From positions 40,084 through 104,083 of the forward strand of contig CAXTIG010000022.1 in NCBI GenBank assembly GCA_964244295.1: a stretch of 64,000 bases of DNA. The letters are read 5' to 3'. Positions within the stretch are counted from its first letter, which is position 1. Each line of letters opens with the position of its first letter. This DNA is from JAJAZB01 sp964244295. Lineage in GTDB: Bacteria; Bacteroidota; Bacteroidia; Cytophagales; Spirosomataceae. Of the stretch, positions 23,932 to 31,503 are shown piece by piece. The position numbers and the translations under genes are program-made. Under the pieces are notes generated by a model. That model did no database searches and was not told where the DNA came from. It saw nothing but the letters and a program-made list of their open reading frames with translations.

Positions 23932-25899
23932 TCACGGCACCGGCTTCGCGCTCGCTGCCGCCGGTTTTTTGTTCAACGAATTAATCCACGACGCAATTTT
24001 CAGCGCGTCGCCCTTCGGCACCTGGGGCATAGCCGGCATCGGCGTAGCGTAATCCGGCCAGTTTTCGGGTTTGGGGTTGTAAATCAGGTCGACAATTTTT
24101 TCGTCGGAATAGCCACGCTTGGCCACGTCGCGGTAGCCGGGGCCGACTTGTTTTTTCTCCGTGTTGTGGCAGGCCAGGCAGGTGTACTTGCTCAGCAGCG
24201 GCTGCACCTCGGCGAAGGTGGGGACTTTGGCGGCGGCCAGTTTGCCGGTGGTCGTCGGCTTGGCAGTACCGGGTTTTTTGGCGGCGCTGGCGGCGGAGTT
24301 TTTTGTGCTGGCGCTGGCGAGGGCCAGTTTTTCGCCCGTCGGGATGGCGTTGAGCGTGTAGTAGGCCGTGGGGTGAACCAGGCTCCAGGAGTTAGACTTG
24401 CTCCGCACACCATCGAGCGTGAGGGCGTGGATGTAGTATTGCTTCAAACCACCCACCACGAGGCGGGCTTTCAGGCCGTCTTCCGACACTTTCACGGCTT
24501 TTACGGCGTGAGTAACCTCGTCCACGGGCGGACTGCCGTACACGGGGTGGTATTTGTAAATGAAACTTTTCACGGCGTAAGAGGCCAAATCCTCGGCGGA
24601 TTTCGGGTCGACGGGCATGGTAAATTCCACCTCGAAGCCGTCGGGCATGGCCCGCACGGCGCGCATCTCGAAGGGCGTTTTGCCCGTCCAGACCAGGCGT
24701 TGAAGGCCCGCCGCCGCGTCGCCCGCCGAACCCCAGCCCCGGTTGGTTTCGCCCACGAACAGGGAATTGTCTTTCCCCCAACCCATCCGCAACACGCCCG
24801 ACTGGAAGCCGCTGCGGAAGTCGAAGGCCGCGCCCTGAAATTCGTCGCCGACTTTTTCGAGGAAAATCCGCATGATTTTGCTCTGGCCCTGGTCGCCGAT
24901 GAGGAGTTGCCCGGCGAAGGGGCCGAAGCGACCCTGGGTGTCGTCGGTAAGGATTTCGGAGTTGGAAATGCCGAGGATGCCGTGCGGCAGCCAGACCGAG
25001 GGCAGTTGGGTTTCGGGAAACTTCTTTTTCAGTTCGTACAGCGTGGCGAAGTCTTTTTCCTTTGCAATGTTCTCCGGTTTGATGGCCCGGTTGTTGGCAT
25101 CACGATTTTGGCGCGGACCGACTTCGGCGTAGAGTTGTTCGGTGGTGAGTTTCACCGGCGAATTGGGCTGCCCTGCCCAGCGCAAACCCGCCGGGTGGCC
25201 CATGAACGCCCCTTTTTTGACGTGCCAAATCCCGCCGGAGCCGAACCAGTCGCCCTGGTTGTCGGAGTAAAACAACTCGCCGTTGATCATGCCCAACCCG
25301 CAGGGTGAGCGCACACCGGTGGCCCAGGGGGTCATTTTGCCGTCTTCGGTGATGTTCATCACCCAGCCCCGCCAGGGTACGCGGCTTTCGCCCCGCCACC
25401 ATTCTTCGTCGCCGAAGGCCACGTTGCCGCTCACGAAAAAGCTCCCGTCGGGGGCGATTTTCGGGCCGAAGCTGTACTCGTGGTAGTGCCCGCTGACGGG
25501 CCAACTGTACACGGTTTCGTAGCGATCGGCCAGGCCGTCGCCGTTGCGGTCGGTAAGTTTGGTGAGTTCGCCGCGCTGGGCGCAGTAGAGCGAGCCGTTT
25601 TTGTAAACCAAGCCCAGAATTTCGTGCAGGCCGCTGGCGAATTTGCGGTAGTTGGGCACCGGGCCGCTGGGGTTTTCAATCATCCACACGTCGCCGCGCC
25701 GGGTCGATACGGCCACGTCGCCGTTGGGCAGGGTGGCTACGCCGCCCACTTCGAGCAGGATGCCTTCGGGCACGGGCACTTTCACGATTTTGTAAAAATC
25801 GCCTTCGCCGGGGGAATCCTGGGCGGCGAGTTGACCCGACAGCCCCAGGCCAGCGGCGAGGGTGAGGAGGGTGGTTTTGAGGTGTTTTTTTGAAAACAT
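23932..25899 (-). CDS. Sorbosone/glucose dehydrogenase-like beta-propeller with C-terminal cytochrome c domain
   Basis: 655 residues: signal peptide (about 1-26, ending LAAQ), PQQ/sorbosone-type propeller (about 30-520) closely similar to the protein at 131-2152 (shared phrases VSTRRGD/EIWM, RKFASGLHEILGL, NQGDWFGSG), an Ala/Lys-rich linker, then a mono-heme cytochrome c domain with CLACH (574-578) and distal Met in TPMPAMP. It would oxidise a periplasmic substrate and pass electrons to the heme. It is the last gene of a minus-strand operon after the coiled-coil and DUF1080 genes. Substrate unknown; neighbours suggest (keto-)sugars. Confidence 0.85.
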   Translation of the reverse strand: MFSKKHLKTTLLTLAAGLGLSGQLAAQDSPGEGDFYKIVKVPVPEGILLEVGGVATLPNGDVAVSTRRGDVWMIENPSGPVPNYRKFASGLHEILGLVYKNGSLYCAQRGELTKLTDRNGDGLADRYETVYSWPVSGHYHEYSFGPKIAPDGSFFVSGNVAFGDEEWWRGESRVPWRGWVMNITEDGKMTPWATGVRSPCGLGMINGELFYSDNQGDWFGSGGIWHVKKGAFMGHPAGLRWAGQPNSPVKLTTEQLYAEVGPRQNRDANNRAIKPENIAKEKDFATLYELKKKFPETQLPSVWLPHGILGISNSEILTDDTQGRFGPFAGQLLIGDQGQSKIMRIFLEKVGDEFQGAAFDFRSGFQSGVLRMGWGKDNSLFVGETNRGWGSAGDAAAGLQRLVWTGKTPFEMRAVRAMPDGFEVEFTMPVDPKSAEDLASYAVKSFIYKYHPVYGSPPVDEVTHAVKAVKVSEDGLKARLVVGGLKQYYIHALTLDGVRSKSNSWSLVHPTAYYTLNAIPTGEKLALASASTKNSAASAAKKPGTAKPTTTGKLAAAKVPTFAEVQPLLSKYTCLACHNTEKKQVGPGYRDVAKRGYSDEKIVDLIYNPKPENWPDYATPMPAMPQVPKGDALKIASWINSLNKKPAAASAKPVP

Positions 25900-25905
25900 G
25901 AATTG

Positions 25906-26379
25906 TTAATTTTTTAGGTTGCGAATGGCTTCCAGGATTTGATTCTGGCCCTGTTCGAGGCGGTCTACTTTTTCGTTCAGTCCACCGACGGACGATTTGA
26001 GTTGGGCCATATCCATTTTGAGATCTTCCACGTCGCGGCGAAGATTCTTGAGCAAAATCGTGTGCTCAAAAACGCTGCGTTTCACCAGTCCCAGTTCCTC
26101 CTCCAGCCGGTTCACCTGGTCGGTGAGTTCGGCCAGTTTTTTGACCAAAAACTCCTGGTTGTCGGAGGTCTGCACGGCCAGCCGGAACACGCCATCGAGT
26201 TGTTTGGCCGTGCGTTTAGCCACCACATCCAGCGTATCGATTTTTACGGCAAGCTGACTGATTTTCAAGTCGGTTTGGCTACGATCGATTCCGTAGTCCA
26301 GCCAATCGCTTTGTAACCGGCTAACTTCTTGTTTCAGTGCAGCCGTGGCCTCCTCAATATCCTGAAAGCGCTTTTCCAT
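25906..26379 (-). CDS. Coiled-coil protein between DUF1080 and cytochrome c genes
   Basis: 157 residues, no signal peptide. Almost entirely heptad coiled coil (IEEATAALKQEVSRLQSDW, LAELTDQVNRLEEELGLVKRS, LKSSVGGLNEKVDRLEQGQ) with charged surface; no recognised domain. Spacing is 3 bp to the upstream DUF1080 gene and 6 bp to the downstream cytochrome gene, so it is co-transcribed. Being cytoplasmic by prediction while its neighbours are exported, its job is unclear. Confidence 0.75.
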   Translation of the reverse strand: MEKRFQDIEEATAALKQEVSRLQSDWLDYGIDRSQTDLKISQLAVKIDTLDVVAKRTAKQLDGVFRLAVQTSDNQEFLVKKLAELTDQVNRLEEELGLVKRSVFEHTILLKNLRRDVEDLKMDMAQLKSSVGGLNEKVDRLEQGQNQILEAIRNLKN

Positions 26380-26382
26380 GAC

Positions 26383-28242
26383 TTAAAAAAGCAACGAATA
26401 CGAAATCTTCTCCCCCTTCACCGGAATGATCAGTTGCTGCTGCCCGCCCGCCGAGCGGAGCGTGGCCCCCTCGGCTTTCACGTAGTAGCTTTTGCCTTCC
26501 ACGGCGTAGAGACCCGGCTGGATTTGCACGATGTCTTTGCCCGAAGCGACGAGGTGGTAGAGGTTGGCCGCCGGGGTTTTTACCGAAATTTCCCGCGTCA
26601 GCGCCTTGCCTTCGTCGGCGGGGCGGATGTGGTCTTCCACCTCGGTGCCATTGGTCTGGTACCGGAAGGTGGGCAGTTGGGCGGCGTCGAGGTCGTAGCC
26701 GAGGGGTCGGAATTCGGTGTTTTCCACCGCCAGCGATTCGGGCCAGGCGGTCTGGGCGGCGTCGGCGAGCACGGCAAAGGCGGGCCGGTCGTTGAAGGTT
26801 GTCACCACGCCGCGCGGGCGGGAGGAGCCGTCGCCCCGGTCGTTCCACATCGGGCTGGCGTTGAGGAAATCTCCGCGCCAGGCTTGGGCCAGGGCACCGT
26901 TGTCGAGGTCGAAGGTGTAGTGCAGGCCCTCCGGGTTGCCCACGTTGACGGCGTGAACGATGCGCTTGAGCCGCTTGCCATCTTTGTAATAATCCATGAA
27001 ACTGCGCAGCACGGTGGGCTTGGCGGCGTCGATAAAAATCGGGTCGTCGGGCGGCGAGGCCAGCATCGAGCCGACCGAATGCAGCGGCACGCGCCGGAAA
27101 CCGGGGCCTTCGACGTACAACCCCAGGGCGGGCCGCACCCAGTCTTCGCGCTTGACGTAGGCGATTTCGTAGGGTACTTTCCCGGCGGGCAAGTCGATTT
27201 CCGCGTTGCGGGGGCCGTTTTCGGCAAAAAGCGGTTTGCCGTCGAGGGTCATGCGCATCGTTCCGCCGTACTGGGTGGCGAAACTGTACTTGCCCGCCGT
27301 GGGCACGTTGAGCGTACCGTTCATCAGCAGACCGAAGTTGTTGTCGCGATCCACCACGTCGTAGGTCAGTTCCTGGACGGTGCCCGAATTGACGACCTTC
27401 ATTTTTGAAAAATCCGGGATTTTGGCGAAGGTCTCGTTGTCGTCGGCGGCGTAGGTTTTGTAGCGGTTGTCGGCCACGCTGGGGGCCTGGCCGTCGTAGC
27501 TGCGGTACTTGAAATTGCGGAAGGCCACCGCGCCGTGGTCGCCCTGAATCATAAACGGCCCCGTAGCCGCTTCCTGCTCGGAAATTGGCCCGCCCGTCGG
27601 GCCGCTGAGTTCGACGTTTTCGTGCAACACGACCCCGTTGAGCGTCACTCGGATCACTTTCGCATTCACGGTTTTTACCCCCCGGCCGTCGAAGCGCGGT
27701 GCCTGGAAGGAAACGTCCAGGTGTTGCCAGAGGCCGGGGGCCTTGCTGGCATTCGAGCGGGGGGCGTGGCCTTCGTAGAGCCGACCGGAGGGCAACTCGC
27801 GGCGCTTATAAATGCCGCCGTTGTCGCCGTAGGCGGGGGTTTTCACGCCCCAACTGTCCAAAAGCTGAATTTCGTAGCGACCCTGGAGGTAAAACCCGGA
27901 GTTGGAATGGGTGGCAATGAGGAAGTCGAAAGACAGATCGATGTCGCCGTGTTCCATCGCCGAGAGCAGGTTGTTGTGGGCGCCTTCCGCCTTGCCGGGC
28001 TGGTTGACGAGCACGCCCGTGCCGGGGCTGACGTTGAGTACCTCTTTCTGGTCGAGCGGGGCGCTCACGTCGCCGACGATTTTCCAGTTGGTGCCCGCGT
28101 TTTTGAAGCCGGTGAGGTCGGTAAGGGGAATGGTGGTTTCGGGCGTGTTGCCGGGCGACGCTTCGCGTTGCGCCCGCGTGGGCAGGGCGAGCGTCAGCGC
28201 CAACCAGCCGACGGCGGCCAGGCGGAGGAGTGGGTTTTTCAT
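26383..28242 (-). CDS. DUF1080 (3-keto-disaccharide hydrolase-like) protein with PA14-like domain
   Basis: 619 residues from ATG 28242, which gives a signal peptide (MKNPLLRLAAVGWLALTLALPTRAQ); an upstream start would add 11 residues before it. Residues about 40-235 form a DUF1080 (concanavalin-like) domain with FYLQGRYEIQLLDSWG and GIYKRRELP. Residues about 265-375 resemble PA14 (FGLLMNGTLNVPTAGKYSF, MRMTLDGKPLF). The C-terminal third is unassigned. DUF1080 members cleave 3-keto-glycosides in Bacteroidota. Operon with the coiled-coil and cytochrome-c dehydrogenase genes suggests oxidised-sugar catabolism. Confidence 0.82.
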   Translation of the reverse strand: MKNPLLRLAAVGWLALTLALPTRAQREASPGNTPETTIPLTDLTGFKNAGTNWKIVGDVSAPLDQKEVLNVSPGTGVLVNQPGKAEGAHNNLLSAMEHGDIDLSFDFLIATHSNSGFYLQGRYEIQLLDSWGVKTPAYGDNGGIYKRRELPSGRLYEGHAPRSNASKAPGLWQHLDVSFQAPRFDGRGVKTVNAKVIRVTLNGVVLHENVELSGPTGGPISEQEAATGPFMIQGDHGAVAFRNFKYRSYDGQAPSVADNRYKTYAADDNETFAKIPDFSKMKVVNSGTVQELTYDVVDRDNNFGLLMNGTLNVPTAGKYSFATQYGGTMRMTLDGKPLFAENGPRNAEIDLPAGKVPYEIAYVKREDWVRPALGLYVEGPGFRRVPLHSVGSMLASPPDDPIFIDAAKPTVLRSFMDYYKDGKRLKRIVHAVNVGNPEGLHYTFDLDNGALAQAWRGDFLNASPMWNDRGDGSSRPRGVVTTFNDRPAFAVLADAAQTAWPESLAVENTEFRPLGYDLDAAQLPTFRYQTNGTEVEDHIRPADEGKALTREISVKTPAANLYHLVASGKDIVQIQPGLYAVEGKSYYVKAEGATLRSAGGQQQLIIPVKGEKISYSLLF

Positions 28243-28272
28243 AGGAACTAAAAACAGGATTTGGTCAAGAAA

Positions 28273-28280
28273 CAAAGGTA
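28273..28280 (-). promoter_or_regulatory. -7 element TACCTTTG for the DUF1080 operon
   Basis: Perfect TAnnTTTG on the minus strand, 30 bp upstream of the DUF1080 ATG and just after the stop of the P450 gene. It indicates the operon has its own promoter. Confidence 0.65.
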
Positions 28281-28300
28281 TTCAGAAAAAGCAACCGCTG

Positions 28301-29686
28301 TCAGGGTTGCTTTTTGAGCCGCAACTGCATTCCCTCCTTCGGTCGTAGCGTCACGCTGGCCTCGGCCTTCACCTCCTGGTGCGGGTGGAGCAGTTCCACG
28401 TCGAATTCCCGCACAATCAGGGCCAGTAGCAACTGCATTTCCATCAGCGCGAAGTTGTTGCCAATGCAAATGCGCGGCCCGCCGCCGAAGGGCAGGTAAG
28501 CGAAGGAATGCCGCTCGCGCTGGCGCTCCGGCAAAAAATGATCGGGGTGAAAAGCGTTGGGAAAAGCCCAGTGCGCCGGGTCGCGGTGCAGGGCGTAGGG
28601 AGCGATAAACACGTAGGTGTTTTCGCCCACAGCGTACTCCCCAAACTGATCCGGCCCCAGCGAGCGGCGACTGATGAGCCAGGCGGGCGGGTACAGCCGC
28701 ATCGATTCCTGAATCACCTGGAGCGTGTATTTCAAGTCCCGCACGTGTTCGTAGCCGGGAGCCGCCGTCGGGCCGACGACTTCCCGCACCTCCTGCCGCA
28801 CCTGTTGGGTGATTTCGGGGTGCTGGGCCAACTGGTACAGCGTCCAACTCATAGCCACGGCGGTGGTTTCGTGCCCGGCCATGAAAATCGTGGTGACTTC
28901 GTCACGGAGTTGCTGGTCGGTCATGCCCTCGCCGGTTTCTTCGTCGCGGGCGCGGAGGAGCATATCGAGCAAATCGTCGTGCTGGGCGTCGGGGTTGGCG
29001 GACAGTTCGGCGCGACGGGCGTCGATGATGTCGTAAATCAAACGCTCCACCCGCTGCACGCTGCGCTGGAAAGCCAGGTTGCGCGGGGTCGGGTAGCGCA
29101 ACGGAATGCGGACGAAACTGGTTAGCCGCTCGTGCGCAAACTCGATGATGGTGTTCATCGATTCCGACATCCCCGTCAGTTTCCGGCTCACGTCGGCCCC
29201 GAACAGGGCTTTGGTTACGATGTTGAGCGTCAGTTCTATCATGTCCACCGAAATGTCGACGGGTTTGCTCAGGTCCTGACTTTTCCATTTTTCGAGCAAT
29301 CCCTGGCCTTCGGTCACCATCGTGTCGGCCAGCAGGGCGAGGCGCTGTTTGTAAAATGCGGGCTGGGCCAGCCGCCGTTGCCGCCGCCAGAAGTCGCCCT
29401 CGCTGTTGAGCAGGCCGTTGCCCAGAAAAATGCCGAGCACTTTGTACGCCTCGCTTTTGTGGTAATTCCGGTTGGCTTCCTGGAGGACGTGCTTGGCGTC
29501 GTCGGGCTGGGTGAGCACGAAAATATCCCGGCCCACGAGGCGGGTTTTCACGATCCGCTCGTAGTCGCGGTGAATTCTGAGTATCGTACCGAGCGGGTCG
29601 CGGGTAAACTGGAGCGTGTTGCCGACCAGAAACTGACCCGGCAGGGCCGGAATGATTTTGGGTGCGGGTTGCGGAAGGGTTTCCAT
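28301..29686 (-). CDS. Cytochrome P450
   Basis: 461 residues, full length. The heme-binding loop is FGGGPRICIGNN with Cys 407; the I-helix motif is AGHETTAVAMS; ExxR is in VIQESMRLYPPAW. The N-terminal residues are not strongly membrane-like. The similarity in phrasing is to bacterial class P450s of the CYP102/CYP4-like type (fatty acid or hydrocarbon hydroxylases), but substrate cannot be read. No ferredoxin or reductase gene is adjacent. A TACCTTTA -7-like word at 29713-29720 precedes the start. Confidence 0.93.
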   Translation of the reverse strand: METLPQPAPKIIPALPGQFLVGNTLQFTRDPLGTILRIHRDYERIVKTRLVGRDIFVLTQPDDAKHVLQEANRNYHKSEAYKVLGIFLGNGLLNSEGDFWRRQRRLAQPAFYKQRLALLADTMVTEGQGLLEKWKSQDLSKPVDISVDMIELTLNIVTKALFGADVSRKLTGMSESMNTIIEFAHERLTSFVRIPLRYPTPRNLAFQRSVQRVERLIYDIIDARRAELSANPDAQHDDLLDMLLRARDEETGEGMTDQQLRDEVTTIFMAGHETTAVAMSWTLYQLAQHPEITQQVRQEVREVVGPTAAPGYEHVRDLKYTLQVIQESMRLYPPAWLISRRSLGPDQFGEYAVGENTYVFIAPYALHRDPAHWAFPNAFHPDHFLPERQRERHSFAYLPFGGGPRICIGNNFALMEMQLLLALIVREFDVELLHPHQEVKAEASVTLRPKEGMQLRLKKQP

Positions 29687-29712
29687 GCGCCTGAGCGGTT
29701 GGTTTGCCAGGG

Positions 29713-29720
29713 TAAAGGTA
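29713..29720 (-). promoter_or_regulatory. -7-like element TACCTTTA for the P450 gene
   Basis: One mismatch to TAnnTTTG, 27 bp upstream of the P450 start. Confidence 0.4.
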
Positions 29721-29733
29721 ACGCCTAGAAAAA

Positions 29734-29818
29734 TTGGAACACGGGTTAGACGGATTTAACGGATCAACGCGGATTTTATCCGTGGAAACCCGTTGAATCC
29801 GTCTAATCCGTGTTCCAA
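29734..29818. repeat. Inverted repeat between P450 and carboxylase genes
   Basis: Outer arms TTGGAACACGG and its complement continue inward as GTTAGACGGATT / AATCCGTCTAA with interruptions. Inside, CGGATT-type words repeat in 9-10-bp steps rather than 7. Same-strand genes flank it; it starts a few bases after the carboxylase stop. Confidence 0.8.
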
Positions 29819-29823
29819 GAAAG

Positions 29824-31455
29824 TCACGTCTGAATCACCCCCACGTTATACCGCCGCGTAATCGGCGCGTGGTTGGCCGCTTCGATGCCCATCGAAATCA
29901 CCTTCCTGACTTCCAGCGGGTCGATGACCCCGTCGGTCCAGAGGCGGGCCGCCGCGTAGTAGGGCGAAAGCTGGGCGTTGTAGCGGTCGGTGATTTCGCT
30001 CAACAGCGCCTGTTCGGCCTCCGGCGTGATCACCTCGCCTTTGGCTTTCAGCGAAGCCGTCTGGATTTGCACCAGCGTTTTGGCCGCCGAGGCCCCGCTC
30101 ATGACGGCCATTTGGGCGGTGGGCAGGGCAAAAATCAGGCGCGGGTCGTAGGCTTTGCCGCAGAGCGCGTAGTTGCCCGCCCCGTAGGAGTTGCCCACCA
30201 GAAACGTAAATTTCGGCACCACCGAATTGGCCATCGCCGACACCAGTTTCGCGCCGTCTTTGATGATGCCCCCGTACTCGGCCCGGCTCCCGACCATGAA
30301 GCCCGACACGTCCTGCAAAAACACGAGTGGGATTCTCCGCTGGTTGCAGTTCATGATAAACCGGGCGGCTTTATCGGCGGAGTCGGAGTAGATCACGCCG
30401 CCCATTTGCATTTCGGCGGGCTGATTCCCGCCTTTTTTTGCCTTCACGATCATCCGCTGGCTGGCCACGATGCCCACCGCCCAGCCATCGACGCGGGCCG
30501 TGCCGCAGAGCAGGGTTTTGCCGTAAAGCGGTTTATATTCTTCAAAATCAGAGTTATCCACCCAACGCTCGATGATTTCCTTCATGTTGTAAGGCTTGAT
30601 GCGGTCCACGGGCAGCAGATCGTAAATCTCGTCGGGATTTTTCGTCGGCAAAGCGGGTTCGACGCGGTCGAAACCCGCTCTGGGTTCGTGGCCCAGTTGG
30701 CTCATCGTGCGGCGGATGGCGTCGAGGCAGGCGGGGTCGTTGGGGTATTTGTTGTCGGTCACGCCCGAAATCTCGCTGTGGGTGCTGGCCCCGCCGAGGG
30801 TTTCGTTGTCGATGTCTTCGCCGATGGACGATTTCACCAGAAACGACCCCGCCAGAAACACGCTGCCCGTGCCTTCCACGATCATCGCCTCGTCGGACAT
30901 GATGGGCAAATACGCCCCGCCCGCCACGCAACTGCCCATGATGGCGGCAATCTGCACGATGCCCTCGGCGCTGAGTTGGGCGTTGTTGCGAAATATTCGT
31001 CCGAAGTGCTCCTTGTCGGCAAATACTTCGGCTTGCAGCGGCAGGTACACCCCGGCGGAATCGACGAGGTAGATGATGGGCAGGCGGTTTTCCAGCGCGA
31101 TTTCCTGCGCCCGCAGGTTCTTTTTGGCGGTAATCGGAAACCAGGCTCCGGCCTTCACCGAGGCATCGTTGGCCACGATGACGCAAGCTCGCCCGCTCAC
31201 GTACCCAATGCCCACCACCACCCCGCCCGACGGGCAGCCGCCTTCTTCGGCGTACATTCCTTCGGCGACGAACAGGCCGATTTCCAGAAACTGAGAGTCG
31301 TTGTCGATCAGGTACGCCACCCGCTCGCGGGCGGTGAGCTTGCCTTTTTTGCGCTGGTCGTCGAGGCGTTTGGGACCGCCACCGAGCTGGGTCTGGGCGG
31401 TTTTGGCGTGGAGTTGGTCGAGTAGGGCTTGGAATTGTTCCCGGTTGGTAGGCAT
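29824..31455 (-). CDS. Biotin-dependent acyl-CoA carboxylase, carboxyltransferase (beta) subunit, methylcrotonyl-CoA type
   Basis: 543 residues. The crotonase-fold carboxyltransferase halves are seen in KLTARERVAYLIDNDSQFLEIG, VVANDASVKAGAWFPIT-type, PIIYLVDSAGVYLPLQ, MGSCVAGGAYLPIMSD and PLVFLQDVSGFMVG, GNSYGAGNYALCGKAYDPRLIF. The phrases LGGASTHSEISGVTD and KNLRAQEIALENRLP fit the 3-methylcrotonyl-CoA/geranyl-CoA beta branch better than propionyl-CoA. It needs a biotin carboxylase/carrier alpha subunit, not found next to it; accBC at 15.8-17.8 kb are separate. Likely leucine degradation. Confidence 0.88.
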   Translation of the reverse strand: MPTNREQFQALLDQLHAKTAQTQLGGGPKRLDDQRKKGKLTARERVAYLIDNDSQFLEIGLFVAEGMYAEEGGCPSGGVVVGIGYVSGRACVIVANDASVKAGAWFPITAKKNLRAQEIALENRLPIIYLVDSAGVYLPLQAEVFADKEHFGRIFRNNAQLSAEGIVQIAAIMGSCVAGGAYLPIMSDEAMIVEGTGSVFLAGSFLVKSSIGEDIDNETLGGASTHSEISGVTDNKYPNDPACLDAIRRTMSQLGHEPRAGFDRVEPALPTKNPDEIYDLLPVDRIKPYNMKEIIERWVDNSDFEEYKPLYGKTLLCGTARVDGWAVGIVASQRMIVKAKKGGNQPAEMQMGGVIYSDSADKAARFIMNCNQRRIPLVFLQDVSGFMVGSRAEYGGIIKDGAKLVSAMANSVVPKFTFLVGNSYGAGNYALCGKAYDPRLIFALPTAQMAVMSGASAAKTLVQIQTASLKAKGEVITPEAEQALLSEITDRYNAQLSPYYAAARLWTDGVIDPLEVRKVISMGIEAANHAPITRRYNVGVIQT

Positions 31456-31465
31456 GGTGCTGATG

Positions 31466-31503
31466 AAAACTTCCCGAAAGTTCTAAAACTTTCGGGAAGT
31501 TTT
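31466..31503. terminator. AACTTCCCGAAAGTT hairpin after the TonB receptor gene
   Basis: AACTTCCCGAAAGTT and its complement form a tight hairpin followed by a T-run in the direction of the TonB receptor gene; it follows directly on the receptor stop codon. Same hairpin word as at 55248-55280 and, looser, 5159-5204. Confidence 0.85.
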
